Source: an uncultured Pseudomonadales bacterium
Lineage (GTDB): Bacteria; Pseudomonadota; Gammaproteobacteria; Pseudomonadales; Azotimanducaceae
Direction of reading: 5' to 3'
Length of the DNA stretch: 64,000 nt
Assembly (NCBI GenBank): GCA_958295875.1
Contig: OY282379.1
Span: forward strand, 558,001 to 622,000
Positions within the stretch are counted from its first letter, which is position 1. Every line of letters begins with the position of its first letter. The notes under the pieces are model-generated. The model saw only the letters and a list, made by a program, of their open reading frames with translations. It had not been told where the DNA came from and searched no databases. Shown here piece by piece: positions 45,770-54,140 of this stretch. Both the position numbers and the translations under genes were made by a program.

Positions 45770-47896
45770 CTAGTTCGTCGTGGCAGCGCCAGCGGAAGCG
45801 GTGCCGGCATCGACTATCGCCACCGGCTGGGCCATGCCGATGTAATCCAACAGAATCAAGCCGGTTTCGCGCAACATCGGGTCTTCACCGAGGTCCGCTG
45901 GGTCTCTGGCGGCGTCGTCGAGCTCGTCCAAGGTCAACGCCGGGGCTTCGCCCTTGGCGACCAAGAGCTCGTTTTCCACCGCCAAACGCCAATCCTCGTA
46001 GGCGTCACGCTCCTGCTCCCGCGTGTCGCGGTTCAAGGAAATGTGCGTGCGCGCCCGCTCTTCCAAGTTGCGCATGGCGAGTGCGCGCAAGTACTCAAAA
46101 TCTGGGTCTGCCGCCACCCTTGTCTGATGGCGCTGGGCCAAGGCATCGAGAAACGGCGTCACGTCGCTCTCCATGCGGAACTCGGCGGGGCGCGTCTTGT
46201 CCCACGGCATCGCGTCCTCGAGGGCGCTCTCGCCCACCCGATGCGGATCGTAGGTCTGCGGGAACGCGATGTCCGGCACCACGCCCTGATGCTGCGTGCT
46301 CTCGCCAGAGGGCAGGTAGTACTTCGCCTGCGTCACCTTGAGTTGGCCGCGATTCAACGGGAACAGGGTCTGCACGGTGCCCTTGCCGAAGGTGCGGCTG
46401 CCGGTGACGATGCCGCGGCCATAGTCCTGAATGGCGCCGGCAAAAATCTCCGACGCAGACGCGGACAGGCGGTTGACGACAACGGCGAGCGGGCCATCCC
46501 AATCCACGTCGTTGTCTGTATCTGCCTGAATGTGCGGGTCGCGCCGTTGCACCCGCACTTGCACCACCGGGCCAGACTCGATGAACAACCCGGTCAGCCC
46601 CTGCGCCTCCTGCAGCGAGCCGCCGCCATTGTTGCGTAGGTCCACAACAATGGCCTCAACGCCTTCCGCCTTCAGCTCCGCGATCAGACGGCTCACGTCG
46701 CGGGTGCTGCTTCTCGCATTCGGGTCTGTGCGCATGCTGCGGAAATCCGCATAGAACGTGGGCACTTCGATGACGCCAACCTTGCGTTCCACGCCGCCGG
46801 CATCAAGCGAGAGGACGCGCTTCTTGGCGGACTGTTCCTCAAGCTGCACGGTGTTGCGCGTGATGTTCACCAAGCGGGCGTCCGCGACGGCGCCATCCGC
46901 GCCGATCACTTCCAGCCGCACGATGGAGCCCTTCGGCCCGCGGATGAGGGACACCACTTCGTCCAGCCGCCAGCCAACCACATCCACGATGGCGCCAGTT
47001 TCCCCCTGCCCGACGCCGACGATGCGGTCGGCAGCCTTCAAGCCGCCATTCTTGTCCGCCGGGCCCGCCGGCACCAAGCGCCGCACGGCGGTGTACTCAT
47101 CCTGCATCTCCAACACAGCGCCGATGCCTTCAAGGGAGAGGGACATGTTGATGTTGAAGTTCTCGGACGTGCGCGGCGAGAAGTACTGCGTGTGCGGGTC
47201 GTAAGTGCTGGCGAAGGCATTGACATAGAGCGCGAACGCATCCTCGCTGCGCACCCGCGTTGCCTGTTTGAGGCGGTTGCGATACCGCTTCTCAAGCGCT
47301 TCCTCGATGTCGTCCAAGTCTCGCCCGTTCATGGACATGCTGAGCACAGACGCCTTCAAGCGCCGCCGCCAGAGATCATTCATCGCCTCCGCGCCGGCCG
47401 GCCATTCGGCGTTGTCCCGCTCAATCTCCAATTGTTCATCAAGTGCGAAATCGAGCCGGTCGAGGCCGGCGCCGACGAGGCTCAAAACGTGCTCCAACCG
47501 CTCCGTCACCCGCTCTTGGAACAAATTGAACATCTCGAAGGCGGGTTCCAAATCCCCTTCGCGCAGCGCTTCGTCCAGCCCGTGGCGATGGCGCGCGGCA
47601 AGCGCCCCGACATCCGCGCGATAGAAGTAAGCGCGGCCAGGATCCATGGCTTCAAGGTACTTGTCGAAGAGCTCGGCAGAGAGGCCATCGTCCAACTTGC
47701 GCTTCAAGAAGTGGTGCTGGCGCAACTGATCCACGATGGTGCGCGACGTGAGCGAGTGCTCGGAGCGGGGCGCCACCCGGTTGGGCTCCGCGGCGGTGTT
47801 GAGCGCCAGTTGCGGCCGGTCTGTGGCGCCCGCCATCAACGCGAACGCCGCCGCCAACGCCACCCGCCAGCGGCGCAGCAGCCTAGTGGCCATCAT
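45770..47896 (-). CDS. prc: C-terminal (tail-specific) processing protease
   Basis: A periplasmic serine protease of about 708 residues in the Prc/Tsp family. Its N-terminal region has FDKYLEAMDPGRAYFYRADVG. The PDZ domain reads LEMQDEYTAVRRLVPAGPADKNGGLKAADRIVGVG. The S41 catalytic core reads IVVDLRNNGGGSLQEAQGLTGLFI, with the Ser in RLSASASEIFAGAIQDYGRG and the Lys in RTFGKGTVQTLFPL. A DUF3340-type C-terminal domain follows. It trims or degrades exported proteins. The start is ambiguous: ATG codons at 47938, 47896 and 47893 are in frame, and 47896 puts the signal peptide (LLRRWRVALAAAFALMAGA) at the N-terminus. Confidence 0.9.
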   Translation of the reverse strand: MMATRLLRRWRVALAAAFALMAGATDRPQLALNTAAEPNRVAPRSEHSLTSRTIVDQLRQHHFLKRKLDDGLSAELFDKYLEAMDPGRAYFYRADVGALAARHRHGLDEALREGDLEPAFEMFNLFQERVTERLEHVLSLVGAGLDRLDFALDEQLEIERDNAEWPAGAEAMNDLWRRRLKASVLSMSMNGRDLDDIEEALEKRYRNRLKQATRVRSEDAFALYVNAFASTYDPHTQYFSPRTSENFNINMSLSLEGIGAVLEMQDEYTAVRRLVPAGPADKNGGLKAADRIVGVGQGETGAIVDVVGWRLDEVVSLIRGPKGSIVRLEVIGADGAVADARLVNITRNTVQLEEQSAKKRVLSLDAGGVERKVGVIEVPTFYADFRSMRTDPNARSSTRDVSRLIAELKAEGVEAIVVDLRNNGGGSLQEAQGLTGLFIESGPVVQVRVQRRDPHIQADTDNDVDWDGPLAVVVNRLSASASEIFAGAIQDYGRGIVTGSRTFGKGTVQTLFPLNRGQLKVTQAKYYLPSGESTQHQGVVPDIAFPQTYDPHRVGESALEDAMPWDKTRPAEFRMESDVTPFLDALAQRHQTRVAADPDFEYLRALAMRNLEERARTHISLNRDTREQERDAYEDWRLAVENELLVAKGEAPALTLDELDDAARDPADLGEDPMLRETGLILLDYIGMAQPVAIVDAGTASAGAATTN

Positions 47897-48103
47897 GGCG
47901 CGAGTGCCAATCACCGAACTCGAATCTCCCACACGCATGCACCGCCCCAAGCCGGAGACGCGCAATGTACCGCGGGCGGCTACGCGAATAAACAGGGGCA
48001 CGGTGGGCCTCGACAGCCTGAACCGGTGCGGCTGCAACAGACCAAGTTAGCGGAGAGATGCAGCAGGTGATGACCAAACGACGACGCACCGTCAGATGGA
48101 CTT

Positions 48104-48133
48104 GACCATTCTACGACCATGCGAATAATGGTC
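48104..48133. promoter_or_regulatory. inverted repeat overlapping the start of the ATPase gene
   Basis: GACCATT (48104-48110) and AATGGTC (48127-48133) are perfect inverted arms separated by 16 bp, straddling the ATG at 48119. The spacing (23 bp centre to centre) would place both arms on one DNA face for a dimeric regulator. An autoregulatory operator is possible. Confidence 0.4.
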
Positions 48134-49342
48134 GCCATGTCCGCGCCCCGACTCTACGCTGCGCTGCTCGCAGAGCACTACGTCGACAACCGCCAGATGG
48201 CGTTTGTCAGCGGCCCGCGGCAGGTCGGCAAGACCACCACATGCCGAGGCTTGGCGGATGCCTATGTGAACTGGGACGACATGGATGGCCGCGAGCTGGT
48301 GCTGGCCGGCCCCATCGGGATGATCGATGCGCTGGGGCTGAACCGGCTGGCTGAGAAACCGCCGCTGGTGCTGTTCGACGAACTGCACAAGTTTCCGCGC
48401 TGGAAGCAGTTTCTCAAAGGGCTTTTCGACACGCACGGCGAACGGCTACGCATCGCCGTCACCGGCAGCAGCCGGCTGGACGTGTACCGGCGCGGGGGCG
48501 ACAGCCTGATGGGGCGCTACTTCCGCTATCGAATGCATCCCTTCTCCATCGCCGAAGCCGCGCAGACGAGCTTACCGGATGCCACCCAAGTGGTCCGCGC
48601 CCCGCGGCAGTTGGATGGCGAAAGCATGGCGGCACTCTGGCAGCACGGCGGCTTTCCCGAGCCCTTCCTGCGCCGCGATGCCCGCTTCAGCCGTCGCTGG
48701 CGTTCCCTGCGCCAAGAGCAGTTGCTGCGCGAGGATGTGCGCGACCTCACCAACATTCAGCAGCTTGGACAGCTAGAGGTGATGGCGGCGGCGTTGGCTG
48801 AACGCTCCGGCCAACAGCTGGTTTACGGCAGCTTGGCCAAGCAGGCCCGCGTGGCCGCGGACACCGTGCGGCGCTGGGTGGGAACGCTGTGCGATCTGCA
48901 CTATGGTTTCCTGCTGCGGCCTTGGCACAGGAACGTCGCCCGGTCGCTGCGCAAGGAACCCAAGTGGTACCTGCGAGACTGGGCCGGCGTCGCGGCTGTC
49001 GGCCAGCGCACGGAGACCTTCATCGCCTGCCACCTGCTGAAGGCGGTGGAGGGCTGGAACGACATGGGCCTCGGCGCCTTCGAGCTCGGCTACCTGCGCG
49101 ACAAGGCCCAGCGCGAGGTGGACTTCGTGGTGGCGCGCGACGGCGAACCGTGGTTCCTAGTGGAGGCGAAGCACACGGACGCATCGCCAAGCCCGGCGCT
49201 GGCCCATTTCCAGCGGCAACTGAACGCGCCGTTTGCCTTTCAGGCCACGCTGCAGGCACCCTATGTGGACGCCGATTGCTTCGCCCGGCCGGGCCCGCCG
49301 CTAACTGTGCCGGCGCAGACGCTGCTTTCGCAGCTGCTCTAG
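48119..49342 (+). CDS. ATP-binding protein, AAA + DUF4143 type
   Basis: A 407-residue protein with Walker A GPRQVGKTT (near residue 29), a Walker B-like LVLFDELHKFPRWKQFLKGLFD, and an arginine-containing sensor region ITGSSRLDVYRRGGDSLMGRYFRYRMHPFSIAE. The C-terminal DUF4143 domain has FELGYLRDKAQREVDFVVARDGEPWFLVEAKHTD, resembling a PD-(D/E)xK-like fold. Such proteins are widespread, probably involved in DNA or mobile-element defence, but not characterised. Start alternatives are ATG 48128 and 48137. It lies divergent from prc and tandem with nothing, in a normal-GC context. Confidence 0.85.
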   Translation: MRIMVAMSAPRLYAALLAEHYVDNRQMAFVSGPRQVGKTTTCRGLADAYVNWDDMDGRELVLAGPIGMIDALGLNRLAEKPPLVLFDELHKFPRWKQFLKGLFDTHGERLRIAVTGSSRLDVYRRGGDSLMGRYFRYRMHPFSIAEAAQTSLPDATQVVRAPRQLDGESMAALWQHGGFPEPFLRRDARFSRRWRSLRQEQLLREDVRDLTNIQQLGQLEVMAAALAERSGQQLVYGSLAKQARVAADTVRRWVGTLCDLHYGFLLRPWHRNVARSLRKEPKWYLRDWAGVAAVGQRTETFIACHLLKAVEGWNDMGLGAFELGYLRDKAQREVDFVVARDGEPWFLVEAKHTDASPSPALAHFQRQLNAPFAFQATLQAPYVDADCFARPGPPLTVPAQTLLSQLL

Positions 49343-49376
49343 CGTGGTTAGCGGGGTTGGTGCCCGCGCCGGCATT

Positions 49377-50423
49377 TCACCAGGCCATCCACCAGCCATG
49401 CGGTGACGCTTTCGCGAGCGCCGTGGTGCTTGCCTCGCCGTGGCGGTGGCGGGTGATCGAAAGCGTTGGCGTGCCGTCGCCCTCCAACGCGATCTGCCAC
49501 ACCGTCCGCACAAGGCTCGCAGCTTTGAGCACATCCTGTAGGCGGCGCCGTTGTTCCGGCGAGAACTGGTAAAGCGTGATGGTGGAGTAAACGACCACGG
49601 CGTGCTCCGGCGGCACCACCTCGAGCAATCCCGGCAGCACGTCCGCCGCGTCCCCCGCGTGCAAGCGCACGGGGCTGCGCTGCTGCACTGTGGCCGCGTC
49701 CAAGAGGCGCTGATGCCGGTCTTCATGCTCTGGCCAGATGAGGGCGCGCAGCCAGAGCAGCTGATCCGCGTCCTGCACATCCACGGGATGGAGGTCGATG
49801 CCGTCCCGGGAAGCCACTTCGATGGCCGGCGGGAGCGGTGGCATGGCGCCGTCGCCGCGCAGCTCTGCATCGATGCGCACGGGCGCGTCCTCTTCGCCCC
49901 AACGCAGCGTCTCGCCGCCTTGGCACCGGTAGCGGTAGGCGTAACGGTCGAAGTTCAGGTTCAGGCCGGCGCTGGCGCCAACATCGAAGAGCGCCAGCGG
50001 CGCACTGGCTTCCCTCGCCACCAGCGCGAGCGCCGGCAACAGGCAAGCGCACCGCCGCACCTCGTTGGTCTGCGTCCTGCGCACACGCAGCAACTCCGCG
50101 ATGCGCCCGCGCTGGGATAGGCAGAAGTCCCGGAAAAGGGGGAAGGCGGGCACCGGTGGGCGCGGCGTGCCGGCGATGATGGGATAGTGCGCCGCCAAGG
50201 GATGCGCGACGCCGCCGAGCAGCAGATATTGCGCGGCGGCGAAGAGCATGTTGGGGGCGGGTTGGCCACGCCGCTTCAGCGCGGCGAGCGCGAGGAGTTC
50301 ATCGTCCAGAGAGACGCCGTAGGCCAGTTCCGCATACATCGGCGAATCCAAGCCGGGGGCTTCCACACGTGCGAACCCATGGAACACGTTCCGGTAGTGG
50401 ACGATGCGGTCGGCCTCGGTCAT
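49377..50423 (-). CDS. DUF2332 family protein
   Basis: A protein of 348 residues: HYRNVFHGFARVEAPGLDSPMYAELAYGVSLDDELL, PAPNMLFAAAQYLLLGG, RCACLLPALALVAREASAPLALFDVGASAGLNLNFDRYAYRY, and DLHPVDVQDADQLLWLRALIWPEHEDRHQRL are conserved stretches of DUF2332. The GASAGLNL segment and its sequence context resemble a SAM-binding methyltransferase fold, but function is unknown. ATG 50423 is chosen because the upstream 44 codons look random. It lies 59 bp from the collagenase-like gene stop. Confidence 0.8.
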   Translation of the reverse strand: MTEADRIVHYRNVFHGFARVEAPGLDSPMYAELAYGVSLDDELLALAALKRRGQPAPNMLFAAAQYLLLGGVAHPLAAHYPIIAGTPRPPVPAFPLFRDFCLSQRGRIAELLRVRRTQTNEVRRCACLLPALALVAREASAPLALFDVGASAGLNLNFDRYAYRYRCQGGETLRWGEEDAPVRIDAELRGDGAMPPLPPAIEVASRDGIDLHPVDVQDADQLLWLRALIWPEHEDRHQRLLDAATVQQRSPVRLHAGDAADVLPGLLEVVPPEHAVVVYSTITLYQFSPEQRRRLQDVLKAASLVRTVWQIALEGDGTPTLSITRHRHGEASTTALAKASPHGWWMAW

Positions 50424-50482
50424 GTTTTCGTCCGCTACGGTTGCGGGAACGCTGCCCCTGCTGCGAGCGTCAAGGCTGCCGC

Positions 50483-52687
50483 CTACTCCTCCGACGGCGC
50501 CAACACAACCGCGCGCCAGCCTGACAGGATGGTGGGGCATAGCCAACGTGGGCAATCAGTCGTCACCTCTAGGTTGACGCGCTGCCGCGTGCTGCCCCAA
50601 GCGTCGCCGACGGAGACCGAGATGGTCGCCTCGCCCAAGCCCACAGCATTGATGATGAGTCTGCTGCCCGCCACCTCAACGATGGCGACATCGGGGTCGG
50701 AGGAAGCCGCGCTTACGGTGATGCCCTGTCCCGTGGGATGTGCCCCGGCAACGTCCACCAACGCCACGGCCGTCTCGTCGTCGAAGACGGACAGACCTCG
50801 AGGCAGCGGCAGCTCAACGGCGGCGACGTCATAGTCCGGCAATGCCTTCACTGCGCTCGCCCAAGCCGGCCACTGGGCCGCGGGCGTGGCGGCCAGCGCG
50901 ACATTCACATAGCTCAAGTATCCATCGTAGTCCCCCACCCGAATGTAGCCGAGCAATTGGGCAACCATCTCCGGATGCCGCTCGAACAGGAACCTCACTG
51001 CTAGATAGGACCACCGATAGACGCGATCCAAGCCACTGGAGTAAGTCGCTTCAGCAACAACGTCCAGCGGTAGCGTGCCGCCCTCCGCCAGCGCGATGGC
51101 CGCCTCGTTGTCATCGCGATACGAGAGATACTCCGCAAGGCCCTCGATCCACCACACGGTCTTGTGGGTGTCGACCCGGTAGTCCCAAAACGGACCGTGG
51201 AAATTGAAGCGCCCATCCAAGTGATGCACATACTCATGCTCCAGATTCCAGATCGGCTTGTCGGGCAGGTAGTCCGCTACATAGCCAAGATGGCGCGAGA
51301 CATTGCCCGGCTGCGATGGGTCGCCTTCATAGTAGATGCCACCGTTGTCGGTGGGGTTGCCAAAGAACAAGCTGGAGTATGTCCTGTAGTTGGCGTAGTT
51401 GGCGAAGGCCACTATCTCGTGGCGGGCGGTCAGGTCGTCTGCCACTGGCTGCCTGCCCGTTTTCAAACGCCAATGGAACACCCTTTCCGTGCGGCGCAGA
51501 GCCGCGCACGCAGCGGCAAGTTGATCCGCGTCAAACTCTTGCCCGCGGATGAAGATGCCGTCGCCACAAGAATGCTCAACGCTCAGCACGGCCGGCTCCA
51601 AGCCATCGAGTTCTTCGCAGATGTGGAACGTTGAGCATGGTTCGTAGAAGACGGCCGCGCCGGCGGTCGCAGCCCACACGCTCGCGCCTAGGCCGAGCGG
51701 TTCGTAGCGGTTCAAGATTTGCCGAACGCCGGCCAGCACGCGTGGGCGCCACGGCAAATCCGCATAGGCGAGGAATCGGGCCAGTTCGCCTCCTGCATCG
51801 GACGCGATCGTCTCCGCATCCGTGCCAAGCATCGATTCGCTGAGCGCTATGTCGCGGAACACATCCGCAATGATCGGCAAATCATCCACGACGGCCCTAA
51901 AGCCCAAGTCGGAGTGACAAGCGAAAACCAACACGAAAACTTCCGCCGCGCCTCGGCGCTGACCATCGATTTGGGCCCGAGCAGCACTCCAGCGCGACAG
52001 CCAATCCACCGCTGCCGACAGGTAGCGCAGCCGGGCACCGGGCGCGTTCGCCACAGCGAAGACGGTGACGACCAGATTGCCAGCCTCGTGACTGGCGTCG
52101 GCGAAGAAGGACGGATTAGCAAGCAACGAGCCCACCACGGCATAGATCTCGCGCCGCACTGCCCGCGACCACTGCAACTCGTCCGTATGGAACTCCGCAA
52201 ACACACCGGCTTGGAAGTAATAGAGGAGATTGTTTAGGGGCACCGCGGCGACTCTGTTGTAGGCGGCGATGAGTTGGTGCGCAGCCCGCGCCACAGCGAG
52301 AACGTTGGGCTCTCGGAACACCGCGACGCGGGTCGCGATGGGCGCGGTGCTGAACAATGCGGAGAAACAATCAAAGGGCACCGCACGGACATGGGCGACA
52401 AAGGCCGCACCAACCTTCTCCACCAGCCCGTCGAAGTCGCAGCCTAGCGTGTGGTAGGTGGGCGGTACCCGCACACGCGCCGGATCACGCAGCGGCGGGA
52501 TGCGTCGCGGCGGCGGCGGGGACTTGACATCCGTTGGATGCCCCGGCAGGCGATTTTGCAGCGCACCTTCTGCGGGCTCTTGCGCTGGGGTGGGCGGCGG
52601 CCCGACAGCGCCACTCTGGGCGGCCAATGACACCACCAAGGCCGCGGCGAGATGCCGCATCCGCTTGGCGACGGGCGATGGCTGCAT
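50483..52687 (-). CDS. collagenase-like peptidase M9 with C-terminal Ig-like domain
   Basis: A 734-residue exported protein. A signal peptide (about 10-28) is followed by a Pro-rich linker, and then an activator-like N-terminal domain (YHTLGCDFDGLVEKVG..CFSALF) matching the M9N region. The peptidase domain carries HEYVH at 484-488 with DGRFN directly after it. The downstream Glu of WWIEGLAEYLS at about 515 is the spacing of zinc ligands in collagenases of the M9 family. The last 110 residues form a BIG2-like bacterial Ig domain (VSAASSDPDVAIVEVAGSRLIINAVGLGEATISVSV). It is probably secreted and degrades collagen-like or other extracellular protein. ATG 52699 and 52660 are alternative starts. 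Confidence 0.8.
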   Translation of the reverse strand: MQPSPVAKRMRHLAAALVVSLAAQSGAVGPPPTPAQEPAEGALQNRLPGHPTDVKSPPPPRRIPPLRDPARVRVPPTYHTLGCDFDGLVEKVGAAFVAHVRAVPFDCFSALFSTAPIATRVAVFREPNVLAVARAAHQLIAAYNRVAAVPLNNLLYYFQAGVFAEFHTDELQWSRAVRREIYAVVGSLLANPSFFADASHEAGNLVVTVFAVANAPGARLRYLSAAVDWLSRWSAARAQIDGQRRGAAEVFVLVFACHSDLGFRAVVDDLPIIADVFRDIALSESMLGTDAETIASDAGGELARFLAYADLPWRPRVLAGVRQILNRYEPLGLGASVWAATAGAAVFYEPCSTFHICEELDGLEPAVLSVEHSCGDGIFIRGQEFDADQLAAACAALRRTERVFHWRLKTGRQPVADDLTARHEIVAFANYANYRTYSSLFFGNPTDNGGIYYEGDPSQPGNVSRHLGYVADYLPDKPIWNLEHEYVHHLDGRFNFHGPFWDYRVDTHKTVWWIEGLAEYLSYRDDNEAAIALAEGGTLPLDVVAEATYSSGLDRVYRWSYLAVRFLFERHPEMVAQLLGYIRVGDYDGYLSYVNVALAATPAAQWPAWASAVKALPDYDVAAVELPLPRGLSVFDDETAVALVDVAGAHPTGQGITVSAASSDPDVAIVEVAGSRLIINAVGLGEATISVSVGDAWGSTRQRVNLEVTTDCPRWLCPTILSGWRAVVLAPSEE

Positions 52688-52825
52688 GCGAGCCAACATA
52701 GCATGGCCTGGCGGGCAATCGACGATGGCGCAAGAAGCGTGGTTGGCGGTGCCAGAACCCTTGCGCCGGAGTGCGCCGGCGTTCATCGTAGGCACCGCAT
52801 TAGGGCAGGCACGGCGTGCAAGCAC

Positions 52826-53086
52826 ATGGCCAGCATTTCGCAACGCAATGAAGGCAGCCAGCCGCGGCATGGCCGTGCCAAGGCGGCCGGGTCTGTCCGA
52901 TGGGTGTTGCCGGCGGCGCTGGCCGCACTGCTCGCCATCGCTTGGCTGGCGCGGGGGTTAGACCTCGATGTGCCAGAACTGGTCGGCTTCCTCACCGACA
53001 GCGCCCTGTTCGTGGTTGGCATCGCGGCCGCGGCGGCTCTCGCCGGTGGGGCTTTGCGAGCCGTTCGAAGAAGGCGGCAGCGCTGA
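52826..53086 (+). CDS. small two-span membrane protein
   Basis: ATG 52826 gives an 86-residue protein: a charged N-terminus, two hydrophobic segments (VLPAALAALLAIAWLA and ALFVVGIAAAAALAGGAL) joined by a short acidic loop, and a terminal RAVRRRRQR. Both termini are positive and would face the cytoplasm. No family is recognised. It is divergent from the collagenase-like gene, and its 3' end lies 52 bp from the lepB stop. Confidence 0.45.
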   Translation: MASISQRNEGSQPRHGRAKAAGSVRWVLPAALAALLAIAWLARGLDLDVPELVGFLTDSALFVVGIAAAAALAGGALRAVRRRRQR

Positions 53087-53138
53087 GCCGCGCCATGTGC
53101 GGCCGGCCTGTCAGCCAGCCGCGCACCGGCAGCAATCG

Positions 53139-53840
53139 CTACGGCAAGTCTGTGAAGAAGCGCCGCAAGCGCGGCAGGTAGTAGTTGTCGTAGTTCAGCG
53201 AAAAAGCGATGGCGTGCGCTCGCCCCAACACGCGCTCCCGAGACACGATGCCAATGCGCCGAAAGTCTCCGCTGTTGTCCCGGTTGTCGCCGAGCACAAG
53301 GTAGCCGCCTTCCGGCACCGTCACCGGGCCAAACGATGAATAAGCCGGCGTGGGCGGGGAGCGGCGCACCATGATCACCCGCGAACTGCCGAGCAGGGTT
53401 TCGCGAAACACGTCGTAACTCGGCGGGACGTCGATGGGAAGCGTGGCGACTTCCCCTTTCGTGAGCGCCTCGTAGGTGGCGGCGACGCCATTCACCGTGA
53501 GCCGATTCCGGCGCAGTTCCACGACGTCCCGAGGCACCCCGATGACGCGCTTGACGAACAGCCGGTCATCCACGGGCGACGGAAACGTCACCACGTCGCC
53601 CCGCGCCGGCGCCGACCAATTCGAGACGCGGGTGAGGGTGAACGGCACCCGCAAGTCGTAAGCGAGCTTGTCCACCACGATGCGGTCGCCAGCCAAGATG
53701 GTGGGCTGCATGGAGCCGGACGGCACTTGGTTCCAATCCGCAATGGCCGAGCGGAACACCAGCATCACCGCCACGAACATCAGGAAGCCGCGCCAGTCGC
53801 GCCAGATTTTGCGGAGTTTGTCTCGCATCGGCCGTGTCAT
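53139..53840 (-). CDS. lepB: signal peptidase I
   Basis: A 233-residue membrane protease with a single N-terminal span (FLMFVAVMLVFRSAIADW), the nucleophile Ser43 in PSGSMQPT and the general base Lys97 in DDRLFVKRVIG. The conserved GDNRDNS box follows at about 181. It removes signal peptides from exported preproteins. The longer first transmembrane helix and loop of enterobacterial LepB are absent, giving the compact form common in other proteobacteria. ATG codons at 53840 and 53828 are both possible. A second lepB elsewhere (for example near lepA) is possible. Confidence 0.92.
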   Translation of the reverse strand: MTRPMRDKLRKIWRDWRGFLMFVAVMLVFRSAIADWNQVPSGSMQPTILAGDRIVVDKLAYDLRVPFTLTRVSNWSAPARGDVVTFPSPVDDRLFVKRVIGVPRDVVELRRNRLTVNGVAATYEALTKGEVATLPIDVPPSYDVFRETLLGSSRVIMVRRSPPTPAYSSFGPVTVPEGGYLVLGDNRDNSGDFRRIGIVSRERVLGRAHAIAFSLNYDNYYLPRLRRFFTDLP

Positions 53841-54140
53841 TCGCCCAAAGCGAGGCGATTACACATCGCACCCGGCAGGGCGTCAACCAAAGGTGCAGGC
53901 GCAGCACCCTCTGGCGGCGCCGGGCCCCAAGGGCACCCGCGAGCGCGTCGCCGTCGTCCGCCATGTCGATCTGGTACACCGCCGGACCCAAGGGTGCCGC
54001 GAGCGCGGCGCCAGATCCGGACCCGCGCAGCCCCCCCTGCCCCCGCATGAAACCGCCGAGTTCCCCGAGCCGAGTTCCCCAAGATGATGGAGGCGGCTAC
54101 ACTCAGCCTCCCTGCTCGACGAGCCTCACGGTGAACAGAC
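53841..54140. other. intergenic stretch between lepB and the methyltransferase, no supportable gene
   Basis: 300 bp upstream of lepB. It contains a repeated gagttccc (54059, 54074) but no frame with protein-like content. The lower-GC block of the methyltransferase begins near its right end. Confidence 0.35.
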
